A DNA stretch of 64,000 nt, from contig NC_080690.1 of the NCBI RefSeq assembly GCF_030445035.2, positions 26,562,796 through 26,626,795 of the forward strand, read 5' to 3'. Under the pieces are notes generated by a model that saw only the letters and a program-made list of their open reading frames with translations, searched no databases and was not told the origin of the DNA. This DNA comes from Dasypus novemcinctus. Taxonomy: Eukaryota > Chordata > Mammalia > Cingulata > Dasypodidae. Both the position numbers and the translations under genes were made by a program. Within the stretch, counting starts at the first letter, position 1. Each line of letters starts with the position of its first letter. Shown piece after piece: positions 23,351 to 33,887 of the stretch.

Positions 23351-23933
23351 TGAACCTCAGAAAATTACGTTCTTAAGCTAACTCATTCCTGTGTCTATAA
23401 ATAAAGTGTAGTTGGGGCCTTTTGAGTAGATTCAGTTAAGGGACCTTTAATGAGATCACTTGTTTAGATCCCCTTAGACTGGACTCTGTCAGTGAGCCAT
23501 GACCTAGGGTGGGTCTCTGCATTGCTGCTGGGGTCTTATATAAACCGAGAACTGGAAGCAGAGATACAAAGAAAGAAAGACAACCACCATTTTGACCCTG
23601 CCATGTCAGAGAGAGGTCCTGAAGGTTGGAAGTTAAGATCAGCTGAGCTTAGAGGCACAGAAAGAGGCCCCTGAGAGGCCAGACCCTTGGAGCCACTCAA
23701 AGCTGAACTACAGGGTAAAGAAACCCAGAAGAGAAGGGAGAGACCAGCATACGCCTTGTCACGTGGCAGGACTCCAGTGTCTAATCATTGGTGTAACAGT
23801 ATCTCTGATGATACCTTGATCTGGACATTTTCACAGCCCTGAAACAGTAAATTTTTAGCCTAATAAATCCCCATTATAAAAGCCAACCCATTTCTGGTAA
23901 TTTTTCATTGGCAACTTTTGGCAAACTAAGACA
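23351..23933 (+). mobile_element. MaLR-like LTR
   Basis: Recognised by order: 'cttaagctaactcattcctg', 'gggtcttatataaac', 'cctaataaatccccatt', then 'ttggcaaactaagaca' at the end. The same family appears interrupted at 30540-30825/36190. Flanking L1 sequence reads through once the LTR is removed. No clean 5-bp duplication was found, so the left end is approximate. Confidence 0.65.
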
Positions 23934-24017
23934 CTGAGATTTTGTTAAAATCTCCCATTTTTACTGTAAAATTTTCTCTTTCTCTTTTTGGTTTTATTTT
24001 TTGCTTTATATATTTTA

Positions 24018-24397
24018 TTTTATTTATTTATTTATTTATTTATTTTAAAGATTTATTTATTTATTCCCCCCCACCCCTCCCCTGGTTGTCTGTTCTTGGT
24101 GTCTATTTGCTGCGTCTTGTTTCTTTGTCCGCTTCTGTTGTCGTCAGCGGCACGGGAAGTGTGGGCGGCGCCATTCCTGGGCAGGCTGCTCTTTCTTTTC
24201 ACGCTGGGCGGCTTTCCTCAAGGGCGCACTCCTTGCGCGTGGGGCTGCCCCACGCGGGGACACCCTTGCGTGGCACGGCACTCCTTGCGCGCATCAGCGC
24301 TGCGCATGGCCAGCTCCACACGGGTCAAGGAGGCCCGGGGTTTGAACCGCGGACCTCCCATGTGGTAGACTGACGCCCTAACCACTGGGCCAAAGTC
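24018..24397 (-). mobile_element. DAS-SINE
   Basis: Minus-strand head 'tggcccagtggttagggcg', B box 'ggttcaaac', GC-rich body, TAAATAAATAAATCTTTAAAA tail. A 14-bp perfect duplication 'ctttatatatttta' (24004-24017, 24398-24411) marks the insertion. The 143- and 126-codon open frames across it are not genes. Confidence 0.92.
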
Positions 24398-25802
24398 CTT
24401 TATATATTTTAAAGCATTTTCATTAAGTGTATAGGAAGTTAGAATTTATGAATTGACCTATTTATCTTAATTAGCACTGTTTATCTCTAAAAATGCTTCC
24501 TGTCTATACTATTATTAGTATGATTAGGACATTTGGTTACCTCTTATCTGATATATATTTCCCATCCTTTTATATTTAATCTTTCTCTATCCTTATGCTT
24601 AAGTTGTAACTTTTGGAAGATGGATGTAGCTGATAACTTCTTATTTATTTTTTCCTGTCTGACATTTATTTATTTTTGAAACATTTGTCTGTTTATATAT
24701 TTTTTTATGTTTTATTTTGTTTACATTTAAGATATTGTTATATTTGGGCTTAAATCTATCATATGAATATTTATTTTCTCCTAGTTTCTCCTACACTTTA
24801 ATTTCTTGTTTTTCTCCTTTTATTTTTTACTAATTAAACCTACATTTTTCATTGCTTAATTTTCCTGTTAGCTTAATTTGAATGCTTTTACTCTAATTTT
24901 AGTTGTATTTTCTGTAGATTACAATGTATGTTTTTGGCTCCATAGGAGTCTAATATAAATTAGTACTTTTATCAATTATCAGGCAAAGAATTTTGGACAC
25001 TTAAGTCCATTTAATTCCCCCTGTTTTTGTGATAACATTGTTACATAGTTTATATCTAAATATATTTTAATCTCAAAAGGCATCATTATAATAATGATTA
25101 AAATTATTATTCTGTATAGTAAATATGTATTTATATTTAGAAACATGTTTATTCTTTGGGATGTTCTTTCATTCCTCTTATTTCTGGTTTTGTATCAGGG
25201 ATTATTTCTTTCTGCTGTAAGAAATTTTTATTTCATATTTCCTTTAATATAAGTCTGATATTTTCAAATTCTCTCAGGTCTTGCTTGTCTTAATGTCTTT
25301 ATTTTTGCCTTCATTTTTGATGGATATTTGTACTGGTTCTAAAAATCTATGTTTGTGTTTATTTTCTTTCTGTTCCACCAAAGACGCACTCCATTATTTC
25401 TAGGCCCCCATTGTTTTTGTTGGGATATCACCTTTCAAATTTACTGTTGCTCCTTTGTGGATAATGCATGTTTTTCCTCTGCTCTGGCCCTTTTTAAGAT
25501 TTCCTCTTTTTTTTTTTTTCGTGTTATTACATTTAGATCCCTAGATTTTTTGTTTCCTACTGCTTGGGGTTCCTAGAACATATTGGACCAATAGAATCTA
25601 TGTCCACCAATTTTGGAAAAGTCTAAGGCATTTCTCTTCAAATTGCATCTTCATCATTCTTTTTCCTCTCCCACTTTGTGACTCCAATTATACTTAACTA
25701 TTGCCCTTTTTTCTCATACTCTTTTTTATAATTTCTATCATTTTTGTTCTTTGTGATTCAACCTGGATATTTTTTTCTGGCAAATCTTCAAGTTGTGATA
25801 CA

Positions 25803-25803
25803 C

Positions 25804-25867
<64 letters not shown>
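25803..25867 (+). repeat. (ATCT)n microsatellite
   Basis: About sixteen near-perfect tetranucleotide units. Long and pure enough to be length-variable. Confidence 0.95.
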
Positions 25868-25869
<2 letters not shown>

Positions 25870-26055
25870 ATCTTTCTCTCTATATATAATTGAAATCTTA
25901 TTTTTAATTGCTGTATTTTTCTGTTTAAAAATTTACATTGATTTTTAAAATAGATTACAATTTTCAGGTGAAATTCTATATCTTTTCATCTATTTCTTTG
26001 CACATATTTATCACATTTATTTTAAAGTAAATTCTAATTATTAAAGAGATAATTG

Positions 26056-26990
26056 TCTTGGTGTGACAGAGTTGGACTCAGATGTGGCTTTTCTACACAT
26101 GCCTCTTCTGTCGCTTTTACTGAACCTGTGGTTGGCACTAGGAATGGTTCATACTCAGGAGACTTGAATCTCTGGACTGCCCATGTGCCAGCTGGGCCCT
26201 GAGCCTCAGCAGAGTAGTGACTCCTACTCTCTGGTTCATTCGTTGGTCTTACCCAGGTCAGCTAACAGGGAGGTGGAGATGGTCAACCACCACACCTGAG
26301 AATCAAGAGTGCCTACAACTGTAAGCAGAGGAATTGCATCCATCATCTATATGGAATCTAAACCCCCTCTTGATCTAGAGGTGGAGAGGTCATTGCCATC
26401 CCAGGGTCCACAGAGTAGAGAAATAAAATATGGACTAGAGTGGACTTACTGATATTCTTCTGTAAAATTATTGTGATGAGTAATAGAAGAAATTTTAACA
26501 TCAAGGTGGAGAAAGTGGCCACAGTAGTTGCTGAGGGCAGGGAGAAGGTAGAAGAGATATGATGTGGGGGCATTTTGGAGATTTTGAGTTGCCTTAATGA
26601 TATTGCAGTGTCAGATGCTGGACTTTATATATCCTGCCATAACCCACTGAATGTACTGGGGGAGAGTGCAAACTTCAGGGTAAACTATTATCTGTGTAGA
26701 GCAGCAGTGCCCCAAAATGTGTTCACTGAGTGCAGTGAGGGTGCCGCAATGAGGGAAGTTGCTGGCGTGGGAGGAGTGGGGTGGAGGGGTGGGGGGTATA
26801 CAGGAACCTCTTATATTTTTTAGTGTAACTTTTTTTTTGTGATGTATAAATCTTCAAAAAAATACAATTTACAAAAATGTTGTGGTTAGTGGGGAGTGGG
26901 TTATATGGGAACCTCTTATGTTTTTTGTTTTTTTATGTTTTTTAATGTGACATTCCATGTGATCTATTAATTTAAAAAAAAAAGAAAGAA
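26056..26990 (+). mobile_element. L1 3'-UTR copy (5'-truncated)
   Basis: Matches the armadillo-type L1 3' UTR of 22030-22820 ('gtgtgacagagttggactca', 'cctctagactggccatgtg'-like, 'ggtcaaccaccacacc'). The 3' end is duplicated: 'gtatatgggaacctcttat'-type sequence occurs at about 26795 and again at 26905, each followed by an A-rich tail. Target duplication not resolved. Confidence 0.8.
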
Positions 26991-28479
26991 AAGATACCTG
27001 TTTTGGTTATTTCTCTGAACATCTTTGATAATCCACGTTCATTACAGAAGTTTAAGAAGATGAGCAGATAAGAAAAAAGGGATCATATAAATGTTGCTAA
27101 TCAGAGGTTTAAGAAGATGAACAAATAAGAAAAAAGGGGATCATATAAATGTTAAGAAGCTAAGCAGATTTTCAGCAGTGTCCCATTATTGGGAAGAAAT
27201 ATTAATGGAATTCAAGGCCTGCCACGGGAATGGAACCAAGAAAATAAATACCTCGGATACTTGGGTGAGACACCGAACTGCTACATCCCAAGAGGAACAT
27301 CAGACATGAAGTAGACCAGGTCTTTAAAACACAGACATCCAACTTTGCATCCACTGGATACTCAGTTATAATAAGATAATTTGCTGCCTCTATAAAAGAA
27401 AATGAGATCTTATAGAACCTTTTTGATTTTCTGTACATATTATTTAAAAATCAGAAAAAGGACTAAGAGGAGAAAAAATAAAACAGGTCAACAAGTGATT
27501 CATATATTTTATTAACTAGTTTGATGAACTAGTATGTTCTTGTGAGCACAGAGCCTCAGATAATTTTTGTTTAAATTCATGCAGGACCCTAAATTTTAAA
27601 ACTGTTTTTAAGAACTGGGTTTTACACATACTAAATACTAGTAACACATGATAAGCAAATGTCTATGAAATCATGAGAAAAAATTACTGGTGTCCTTTAT
27701 AAGTAATAGGATAAGCACCCACTCTAATTGAGTTGGGTCACACCCTCACTGAAGTAACCTCAGCAAAAGGTCCAATTTATAACTGGTTCACATCCACATG
27801 AATGGAGTAAGTTTAAGAACACATTTTTTTCCATGGTACTAAGCTCCAAGCCACCACAGTAACTTAAAATGAAGTGATTCTCATGACAAGTGACTACAAG
27901 CTTTATCCAAGATCTAATCTGTGCTGGGACACCACTTTAATCCATGATCTAAAATATGCCTTGGCTTAAGAAGTGTAGTTTCAGCTTCCTGATAACTTAG
28001 GTATTTTCTCCTACCACAAAGACATGTTCATTATACTACTATAGAAAAATAGTGGCTACATTTTCTCCACTCTGAGAATGGAAGTCATTTTAAATTCCCC
28101 TTGATGAAATGATTGCTTCCTCTTGGTTCCAACTTATAAGTGGATTTCTCTATGTTCCCAATATTCTGACCTTTTTTACACAAAGGCATTGGGGCAATGA
28201 ATGGGGATGTGACTAAAAAATCAATCACACCATGCTGGTTATATGCACTATATAAATCGCATAGCAATTTACTTTAATAATGAATAAATTTATTTAATAA
28301 TGTATTTATTCATTGAGCATTATTACATAATTTATTTTAAAAGAATCACTATTTTAATTCAGAAATTGTACAAGCTGTATAAAATGACAGTCATGTATGT
28401 GTGACAGTCTATTTCTTGTTGGAGAATTTGATTGATTCAAAGTTTAATGATTTTAAATATGGCTGAAGGGTCATTTTTA
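26991..28479. other. Unassigned DNA with a short local duplication
   Basis: A block of about 40 bp ('gtttaagaagatga', 'agaaaaaaggg', 'gatcatataaatgtt') occurs twice in tandem at about 27049-27095 and 27106-27152. A possible LTR-like fragment ('gggtcacaccctcactgaag', 'cacatccacatgaatgga') lies at 27700-27860, unassigned. No gene seen. Confidence 0.45.
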
Positions 28480-30074
28480 CAGGCATAACTCATTTTATTG
28501 TACTTCACAGATAATGTATTTTTTACAAATTGAAAGTTTGTGGCAACCCCTCACCGAGCAAGTCTATCAGCATGACTTTTCCAAGATCATGGGCTCACTT
28601 TGTGCCTCTGTGTCACATTTTGTTAATTCTCATGGTATTTCAAACTTTTTCATTATTATTATATCAATTATGGTGACTGGAGGTCAGTGATCTTTGATGT
28701 TACTATTGTAATTGTTTTGAGGTGCCATGAACCATGCCCTTATAGGGCAGTGAACTTCATTGATAAATATTGTGTGTGTTCTGACTGCTCCACCCACCAG
28801 CCATTGTTCCCCTATCTCTTTCCCTCTCCTCAGCCTCCCTATTCCTTGAGACACAACAATATTGAAATTAGGCCAATGTATAGCTTTAAAATGACCTGTA
28901 AGTGTTCAAATGAAAGGAAAAATTGCATGTCTCTCACTTTAAATCAAAAGTCAGAAATGATTAAATGTAGTGAGGACGGCATGTCAGAGCCAAGATAGGC
29001 TGAAAACTGGGCTTCTTGCACCAAAACAAAGAGCCAAATTTTGAATGCACAGAAAAAATTCCTGAAGGAAATTAAAAGTACTACTCCAGTAAACTTATGA
29101 ATGATCAGAAAGCAGAACAGCTATATTGCTGATAAGGAGAAAGTTTTAGTGGCCTGGATAGATGATCAAACCAGTCACAACATTCCCTTAAACCAAAGCC
29201 TAATCCAGAGCAAAGCCCTAATAACTCTTTAATTCCCTGAAGGCTGAGAGAGATGAAGAGCTGCAGAAGAAAATTTTGAAGTATCAAAGGTTAGTTCATA
29301 AGGTTTAAAGAAAGATGCTGTCTCCATAACACGAAAGTACAAGGTGAAACATCACATGCTGAGAGAGAAGCTACAGCTAGTTATCCAGAAGACCTATCTA
29401 AGATAATTGATGAAGGTGAATACACTAAACAGCAGATTTTCAATATTGATGAAACAGCCTTATATTGAAAGAAGATGCTATCTAGTACTTTTTGTCAAGA
29501 TAAAACTTGAATTGATGAGGATTTGCTTCATATGAATGAACAAAGAAACAGGTTTCTTGAGATGGAAATTACTTGTGGTAAAGATGCTGTGAACATTGTG
29601 CAACAAAGGATTTAGAATATTATGTAACCTTAGTTAATAAAGCAGTGTCAGGTGTTGAGAGGATTGTGGGTAAAATTCTAACAAACATCACATGCTACAG
29701 AAAATATTTCGTAAAAGGAAGAGTCAATTAATGCAGCATACTTCATTGTTTTCTTTTATTAAGAAGTTATCAAAACCACCCTAAACTTCAGCAACCACCA
29801 TCATTAGCCATCATCATCAAGGGAAGACCTTCTATCAGCAAAAGGATTATGACTCATTGAAGAATGAGGTGATGGTTAACGTTTTTTAGCAATAAAGCAT
29901 TTTCAATTAAGGTGTGAACATTGCTTATGTTAGTCATAATGCTATTTCACACTTAAAAGACAACAGTAGAGTGTAAACATAACTTGTATATTCACTAGGA
30001 AACCCAAAAATTTGAGTGACTAACTTATTGTACTGGTCTGGAACCTAACCCACCATATATCTGAGGTATGCCTG
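28480..30074 (+). mobile_element. Tigger1 DNA transposon, internally deleted
   Basis: TcMar/pogo-type element. It starts CAGGCATAACTC and ends GAGGTATGCCTG (inverted termini), with the TA target duplication at 28478-28479 and 30075-30076. The 5' region and the N-terminal transposase DNA-binding region are recognisable (e.g. CSNERKNCMSLTLNQKSEMIKCSEDGMSE at 28897-28990), as are the C-terminal region and 3' end. Roughly 0.9-1 kb of the central transposase, including the catalytic DDE core, is missing at about 29480-29500. Many stops. Ancient and inactive. Confidence 0.88.
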
Positions 30075-30169
30075 TATTTTCAAATGTTTGTTCACATATC
30101 ATTTCCTAAAGGCGATATTGCTAACTGAAAAAAAATAAGCATTTTTAAGGATATATATATATATATGCA

Positions 30170-30262
30170 TAATACATTTCATAAGGCTATAACTGCCATA
30201 GATTCCTCTGATGGATCTGAGCAAATAAAATATATATTTTTTATCAAAATATTTTCTGGTAG
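30170..30262 (+). repeat. Detached internal Tigger1 fragment
   Basis: 'aaggctataactgccatag', 'attcctctgatggatctgag' and 'aaatattttctgg' match the middle of the Tigger1 transposase gene, the part absent from the neighbouring copy. It lies about 95 bp beyond that copy's right end, in the same orientation. Confidence 0.6.
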
Positions 30263-30539
30263 GAGATTTCTAATTTATTTAGATTTTATTTCATTCTGAG
30301 TGAATTTAAACAAATAAGATCTGGATCCCTCAACTCACAATGACATAATATTTCACTAAAATTATGAGGCAGGATTTTGTTTCTCCTTTCAACTTGCATA
30401 TAGAATGGCAAACATGGTAGTGAAAGAAATTCACTTTCATATTTCTATTTGATAAAGTACTGTTTCAGTGCAGGATATTATTGTTCTTGAGCTACTAGAA
30501 ACAAGACATAGATCAGATTTCCAGGCTATGTGATTTGTT

Positions 30540-30825
30540 TGACATTACTGGTGTCCTTTATAAGTAGAATGAAATTCAGACACAGAGGGAGTAAGCCACA
30601 GGGAGCAGCTAGAAGCTGAAAGTCAATGGAACTGAGAAGCCAGGAGAGGCTGCCACATGCATTGTCATGTAACAGAAAAGTCAAGGATCCAGGTTTGCCA
30701 GCAGCCAAACTTGGAATGCCACTGTCTTCTGGGAGAAAGCATTACCTTGAGGACACCTTGATTTTTGGTCTTCTCCTAGCCTCAAAACTGTGAGCCAATA
30801 ATTTTCCATTGTTTACATGAACCCA
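30540..30825 (+). repeat. MaLR-like LTR, left part (split by provirus)
   Basis: 'actggtgtcctttataagta', 'gaatgaaattcagacaca', 'cctcaaaactgtgagcc' and 'ttccattgtttacatg' are the 3' portion of a MaLR-type LTR. The sequence breaks at 30825 and its terminus ('cattgcatgatatttgcttt', 'agcagccagaaaactaaa') reappears at 36191-36225. Confidence 0.75.
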
Positions 30826-31238
30826 TGACCCAACCCGTGGGACAGTTGAACCAGGACCTGAAAGAGGGAGTGGGAATTGGAGGGACAAGAGATGAGAAGA
30901 ATGGAGACTAGACAGGATTCTGATCAAGTCTTCATTTATTGAGGGTAGAGCATCAGAATATATACTAAGGGAGGGTATTAGCAGGGGGTGATAGGCTGAT
31001 GAAGCGGCTCTTCCATATAAGGCAATAAAATGCTGTTACACCACTTGCTATAGGTTGTGAGTCTTCAATGCTGGTCATGGCTTCAACATCTTGTTGCGCA
31101 GGCACGCCACTTTTTGCCCGGGAAACTGGGGAAAGGGGAAGAAGAAGGCGGAAGCACAGGGGTGGAGTAGGCGTAGTTATGAAAACCGCCATGTTGCTGG
31201 AGACCGCAAATGCACATAGCTCTGGGTGGCTCCCCACA
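30826..31238 (-). repeat. 3' LTR of the provirus
   Basis: 413 bp, same family as 35784-36188 and 49352-49763. It keeps an 8-9 base segment (near 31100-31110) that the 5' LTR lacks, and its last 80 bases (left side) are the most diverged. AATAAA lies in 'tcaataaatgaag' (complement near 30930). Confidence 0.93.
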
Positions 31239-31822
31239 GGTCCCCCTTCTTTATTATATTTTATGAAGCACCCTGAGTTTGGGGGGAACTGTGCCTGTCT
31301 TAGGTCGGGGCGTGTGAACGGTTAGGCGGATTGCCTTACCTGTCATGGAGAATGCAACAGCGGCGAAAGGCTGTGTCTCTGTCTTAGGTGGATCTGCCAT
31401 GGAACCAATCACGCCCAGTTGCCCGTCATTGGCTATCCAGTTCATCACCTCAGAACCTGACAGGGTTCATATGTATTTGAGAACCGCTGCCAGCAGTCAG
31501 GGTGCTCCCATTTTGGTTATAATGTGTGGAGGCCAGAGGGAGGTGCGGTACGCACCGCGTTCTCTTACTGTGGTTTCATAATGGAGGTTTGGGGAGGTGA
31601 AAGCAAGAGGGGGAGAGAGAAACATGAGGGAGCTATAGCAAGGATGGGCTCTTCAGTCGCAAGCAGCTGGCGCTGGCGGATGTGGTGTGCAGCGTTGGCC
31701 AATACTCTCTTAGGTTGTACTAAAGTCTTGGAGTGCCGGCGTCACAGAAGGATTCCAGGGGGGCTGTACAGCCGCATGGGTTTTACCATTGGTTGCTCTC
31801 CTGCAAGAAAGCAGAGTTCATC
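31239..31822 (-). other. Short post-pol region; env essentially absent
   Basis: Only about 580 bp separate the integrase stop from the 3' LTR, much less than a betaretroviral env. I see no transmembrane subunit, fusion peptide or heptad-repeat region. A 64-codon frame (31254-31448) ends just before the polypurine tract. Some sequence just after pol could be an env leader remnant, but this is weak. Large minus-strand frames are interrupted by stops. Confidence 0.55.
31241..31252 (-). other. Polypurine tract
   Basis: The complement reads AAAGAAGGGGGA two bases before the 3' LTR, where plus-strand DNA synthesis would be primed. Confidence 0.75.
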
Positions 31823-32920
31823 TCAGGGAGAGTTCTCTACCCTGGATAGGTTGTTATTATCTATTTGTTTTACCAATCGTTCCGGCAGCCACCTGGCTGC
31901 ATCTAGTTCTTTGGAATAGACGCAAACTGATCCTATGCCCCATATTAGGATGGGATCGGGTCCATGCCAGGTATTATCCATTGGGTCTTTCCATAGGACG
32001 GTGGCATGGTTTGTGCTGGTATTAGGGTGCCAGAAGCGGTCAGCCGCAGAATGTCCTTTTTGATCTAAGCTTAAAAATTTTAGAATAAAGAGAGAGTGGG
32101 ATAATAGATTTTTTGGGGATCCTTTGGCGGGGTACCACTCTCCCTTTTTTATTTTTTCTATGATATTTTTAGAGACAGATGAGCTCTTTCGACTATACCT
32201 TGGCCTTGGGGGTTATATTATTTCCTGCCATATGAAACCCCAGATAGGTATAAGGGTCTTGTAATTGTACTTTATCAGGGGCAATTTGAAGCCCATGTGC
32301 CTTTAAGGCTGTTTTCATATCACGGTAACATGTTAGGACATCTTGTTCCTTTTTACCAGCCATTAAAATGTCATCCATGTAGTGAATAACGTAAAGGTCT
32401 TTCCACATTGCCCTTACTTCTCTTATGGCAGCAGCCACAAATTTTTGACATAAGGTAGGGCTGTTTGTCATGCCTTGGGGTAAAACCTTCCAGTGATATC
32501 TCCTCATAGGTTCTTTGAAATTCACAGAGGGAAGGCTAAATGCAAAGGTTTTTGATCAGCCACGTGTAATGGGATAGTAAAGAAACAATCTTTTAGATCT
32601 ATGATAATTTTGTAATATCCAAAGGGGATGGCTACAGGGGTTGGAAGACCAGGCTGCAAGTCTCCCATAGGTATCATTGTTTTGTTTACTGCTCTTAAGT
32701 CTTGCAATAATCGCCATTTTCCAGATTTCTTTTTAATGACAAAAATAGGAGTATTCCAGGGAGAGTCACTTTCTGTAATATGTCCTGCCGCTAGCTGTTC
32801 CTGCACTAACCGCTGGGCGGCCTGTAGCTTGTCTGAGGATAAAGGCCATTGATCGACCCATACAGGTTCATCTGAAAGCCAGGTGATTTGGTCTGCATGG
32901 GGTACAGGAAGGTCAATGAC
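31823..32920 (-). pseudogene. pol: pol remnant: partial reverse transcriptase fused to integrase C-terminus
   Basis: Sense is minus. 32522-32806 encodes the RT fingers ([18 protein letters not shown]) and 32240-32525 the palm with the catalytic YMDD at 32370-32381, in a different frame, so there is a shift near the A-run at about 32545. RT similarity stops at about 32235. From about 32225 the sequence in another frame matches the end of the integrase catalytic domain (GIVERAH) and then the C-terminal DNA-binding domain (WHGPDPILIWG, RWLPERLVKQ) to a stop at 31823-31825. The rest of RT, RNase H and the integrase N-terminal zinc and DDE regions are missing (roughly 1.4 kb or more). Inactive. 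Confidence 0.9.
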
Positions 32921-32924
32921 CCCT

Positions 32925-33887
32925 AGGCTAAATTTCCCAGACCTTTTTTGTGGGTGTGTCCTGTGGCCGGTATGGGTTGAGTAATGCCTGTCTCAAGCTT
33001 TCCTAAGCCTTTTCCTGGCTTAAATCCCTGGGAAAGCATTTGAGCTGTGACTATATCATTGGGGCTACCCATACAGAGTCCCATTTGGGCAAGTCTCGTC
33101 CCCACAGATTGACAGGGAGCCCTTGGAGGACATAGGGCTGTATAGTTCCTTGATTTCCCTCCCTATCTTTCCAAGTCAAGAGCTTGGAACTTCTTTCGGG
33201 GTTTTGGGTTTGCCCAATGCCCTGTAAGTTGGTTAAGGAGAGAGAAAGGGGCCAGGTGGATGGCCAATCAGCCTTTTTAAAGATGGTAACATCTGCCCCT
33301 GTATCTATTAGGCCTTCGAATCATTTACTGTCAAGCCAAAGAGACATAGTAGGTTTGTGGGTGGTGATGGGGTGTACCCAGTATGCATAGGAGCCGAATG
33401 CTCTATCCCTGTGGTCACTATCAACGGCAGTGTTGCTGGTGGGTATTAGGGGGAGTATTAGTAGTCGAGCAACCGGCTGTCCAGCAGGGAAGGAAATAAT
33501 GCCTTTTGGAGCAGAAGCCATAATTTTTATTTCTCCGGTGAAATCACTATCCACAACTCCAGGGGAAATGTGGAGGCCACTAATAAGGGAGCTGCCTCGC
33601 CCAATGACGAGGCCAAAAGTGCCTTTTGGTAGTAGGCCAAACACGCCTGTAGGCAGGGCTTGAACTCCCATAGGCAGTGTTAGTACTGTGTGGGAGGAGG
33701 TACAGAGGTCCAATCCTGCGCTCCCTGAGGTGGCTCTACAGAGGTTGGAAATGGATTGCCGCTGGCGGGAACAAAGTTGATTGCCCCATAATTCTGATTG
33801 TTTGTCGGGGCCTGGGATTGGCCCCTTCTCCCATTTCCCTGATAAGGAGGGAGTGGGCGACCTGAAGAATCGATTCTTGATTTGCAT
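32925..33887 (-). pseudogene. pro: pro remnant: dUTPase, aspartic protease, G-patch
   Basis: An open frame of 188 codons (33321-33887) encodes a dUTPase domain with motif I (GSAGLDL), a GRGSS motif, GVVDSDFTGEIK and GQPVARLLILP. This trimeric dUTPase fold hydrolyses dUTP and sits at the N-terminus of betaretroviral Pro. The protease follows with its active-site DTGAD at 33291-33305, but an in-frame stop lies just before it at about 33318. A G-patch-like [10 protein letters not shown] lies at about 32990-33020, after more breaks. The frame overlaps the end of gag in a shifted frame, as in betaretroviruses that make Gag-Pro by frameshifting. Inactive as a whole. Confidence 0.9.

Larger units (their letters stand above)
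23934..26055 (-). repeat. Ancient L1 (antisense), 5' portion
   Basis: Continues the old element ('gttaaaatctcccattttta', 'tcttatctgatatatat', then 'gactccaattatacttaact' and 'aaatcttcaagttg' near the 5' side). Holds a DAS-SINE and an (ATCT)n array. Together the blocks from 13205 add up to roughly 6 kb of one L1. Confidence 0.6.

Noticed and set aside
31068..32025. Plus-strand open frames across the provirus 3' region
   Set aside because: Antisense to pol and the LTR; no domain and no conservation argument. One repeats in all three LTR copies.
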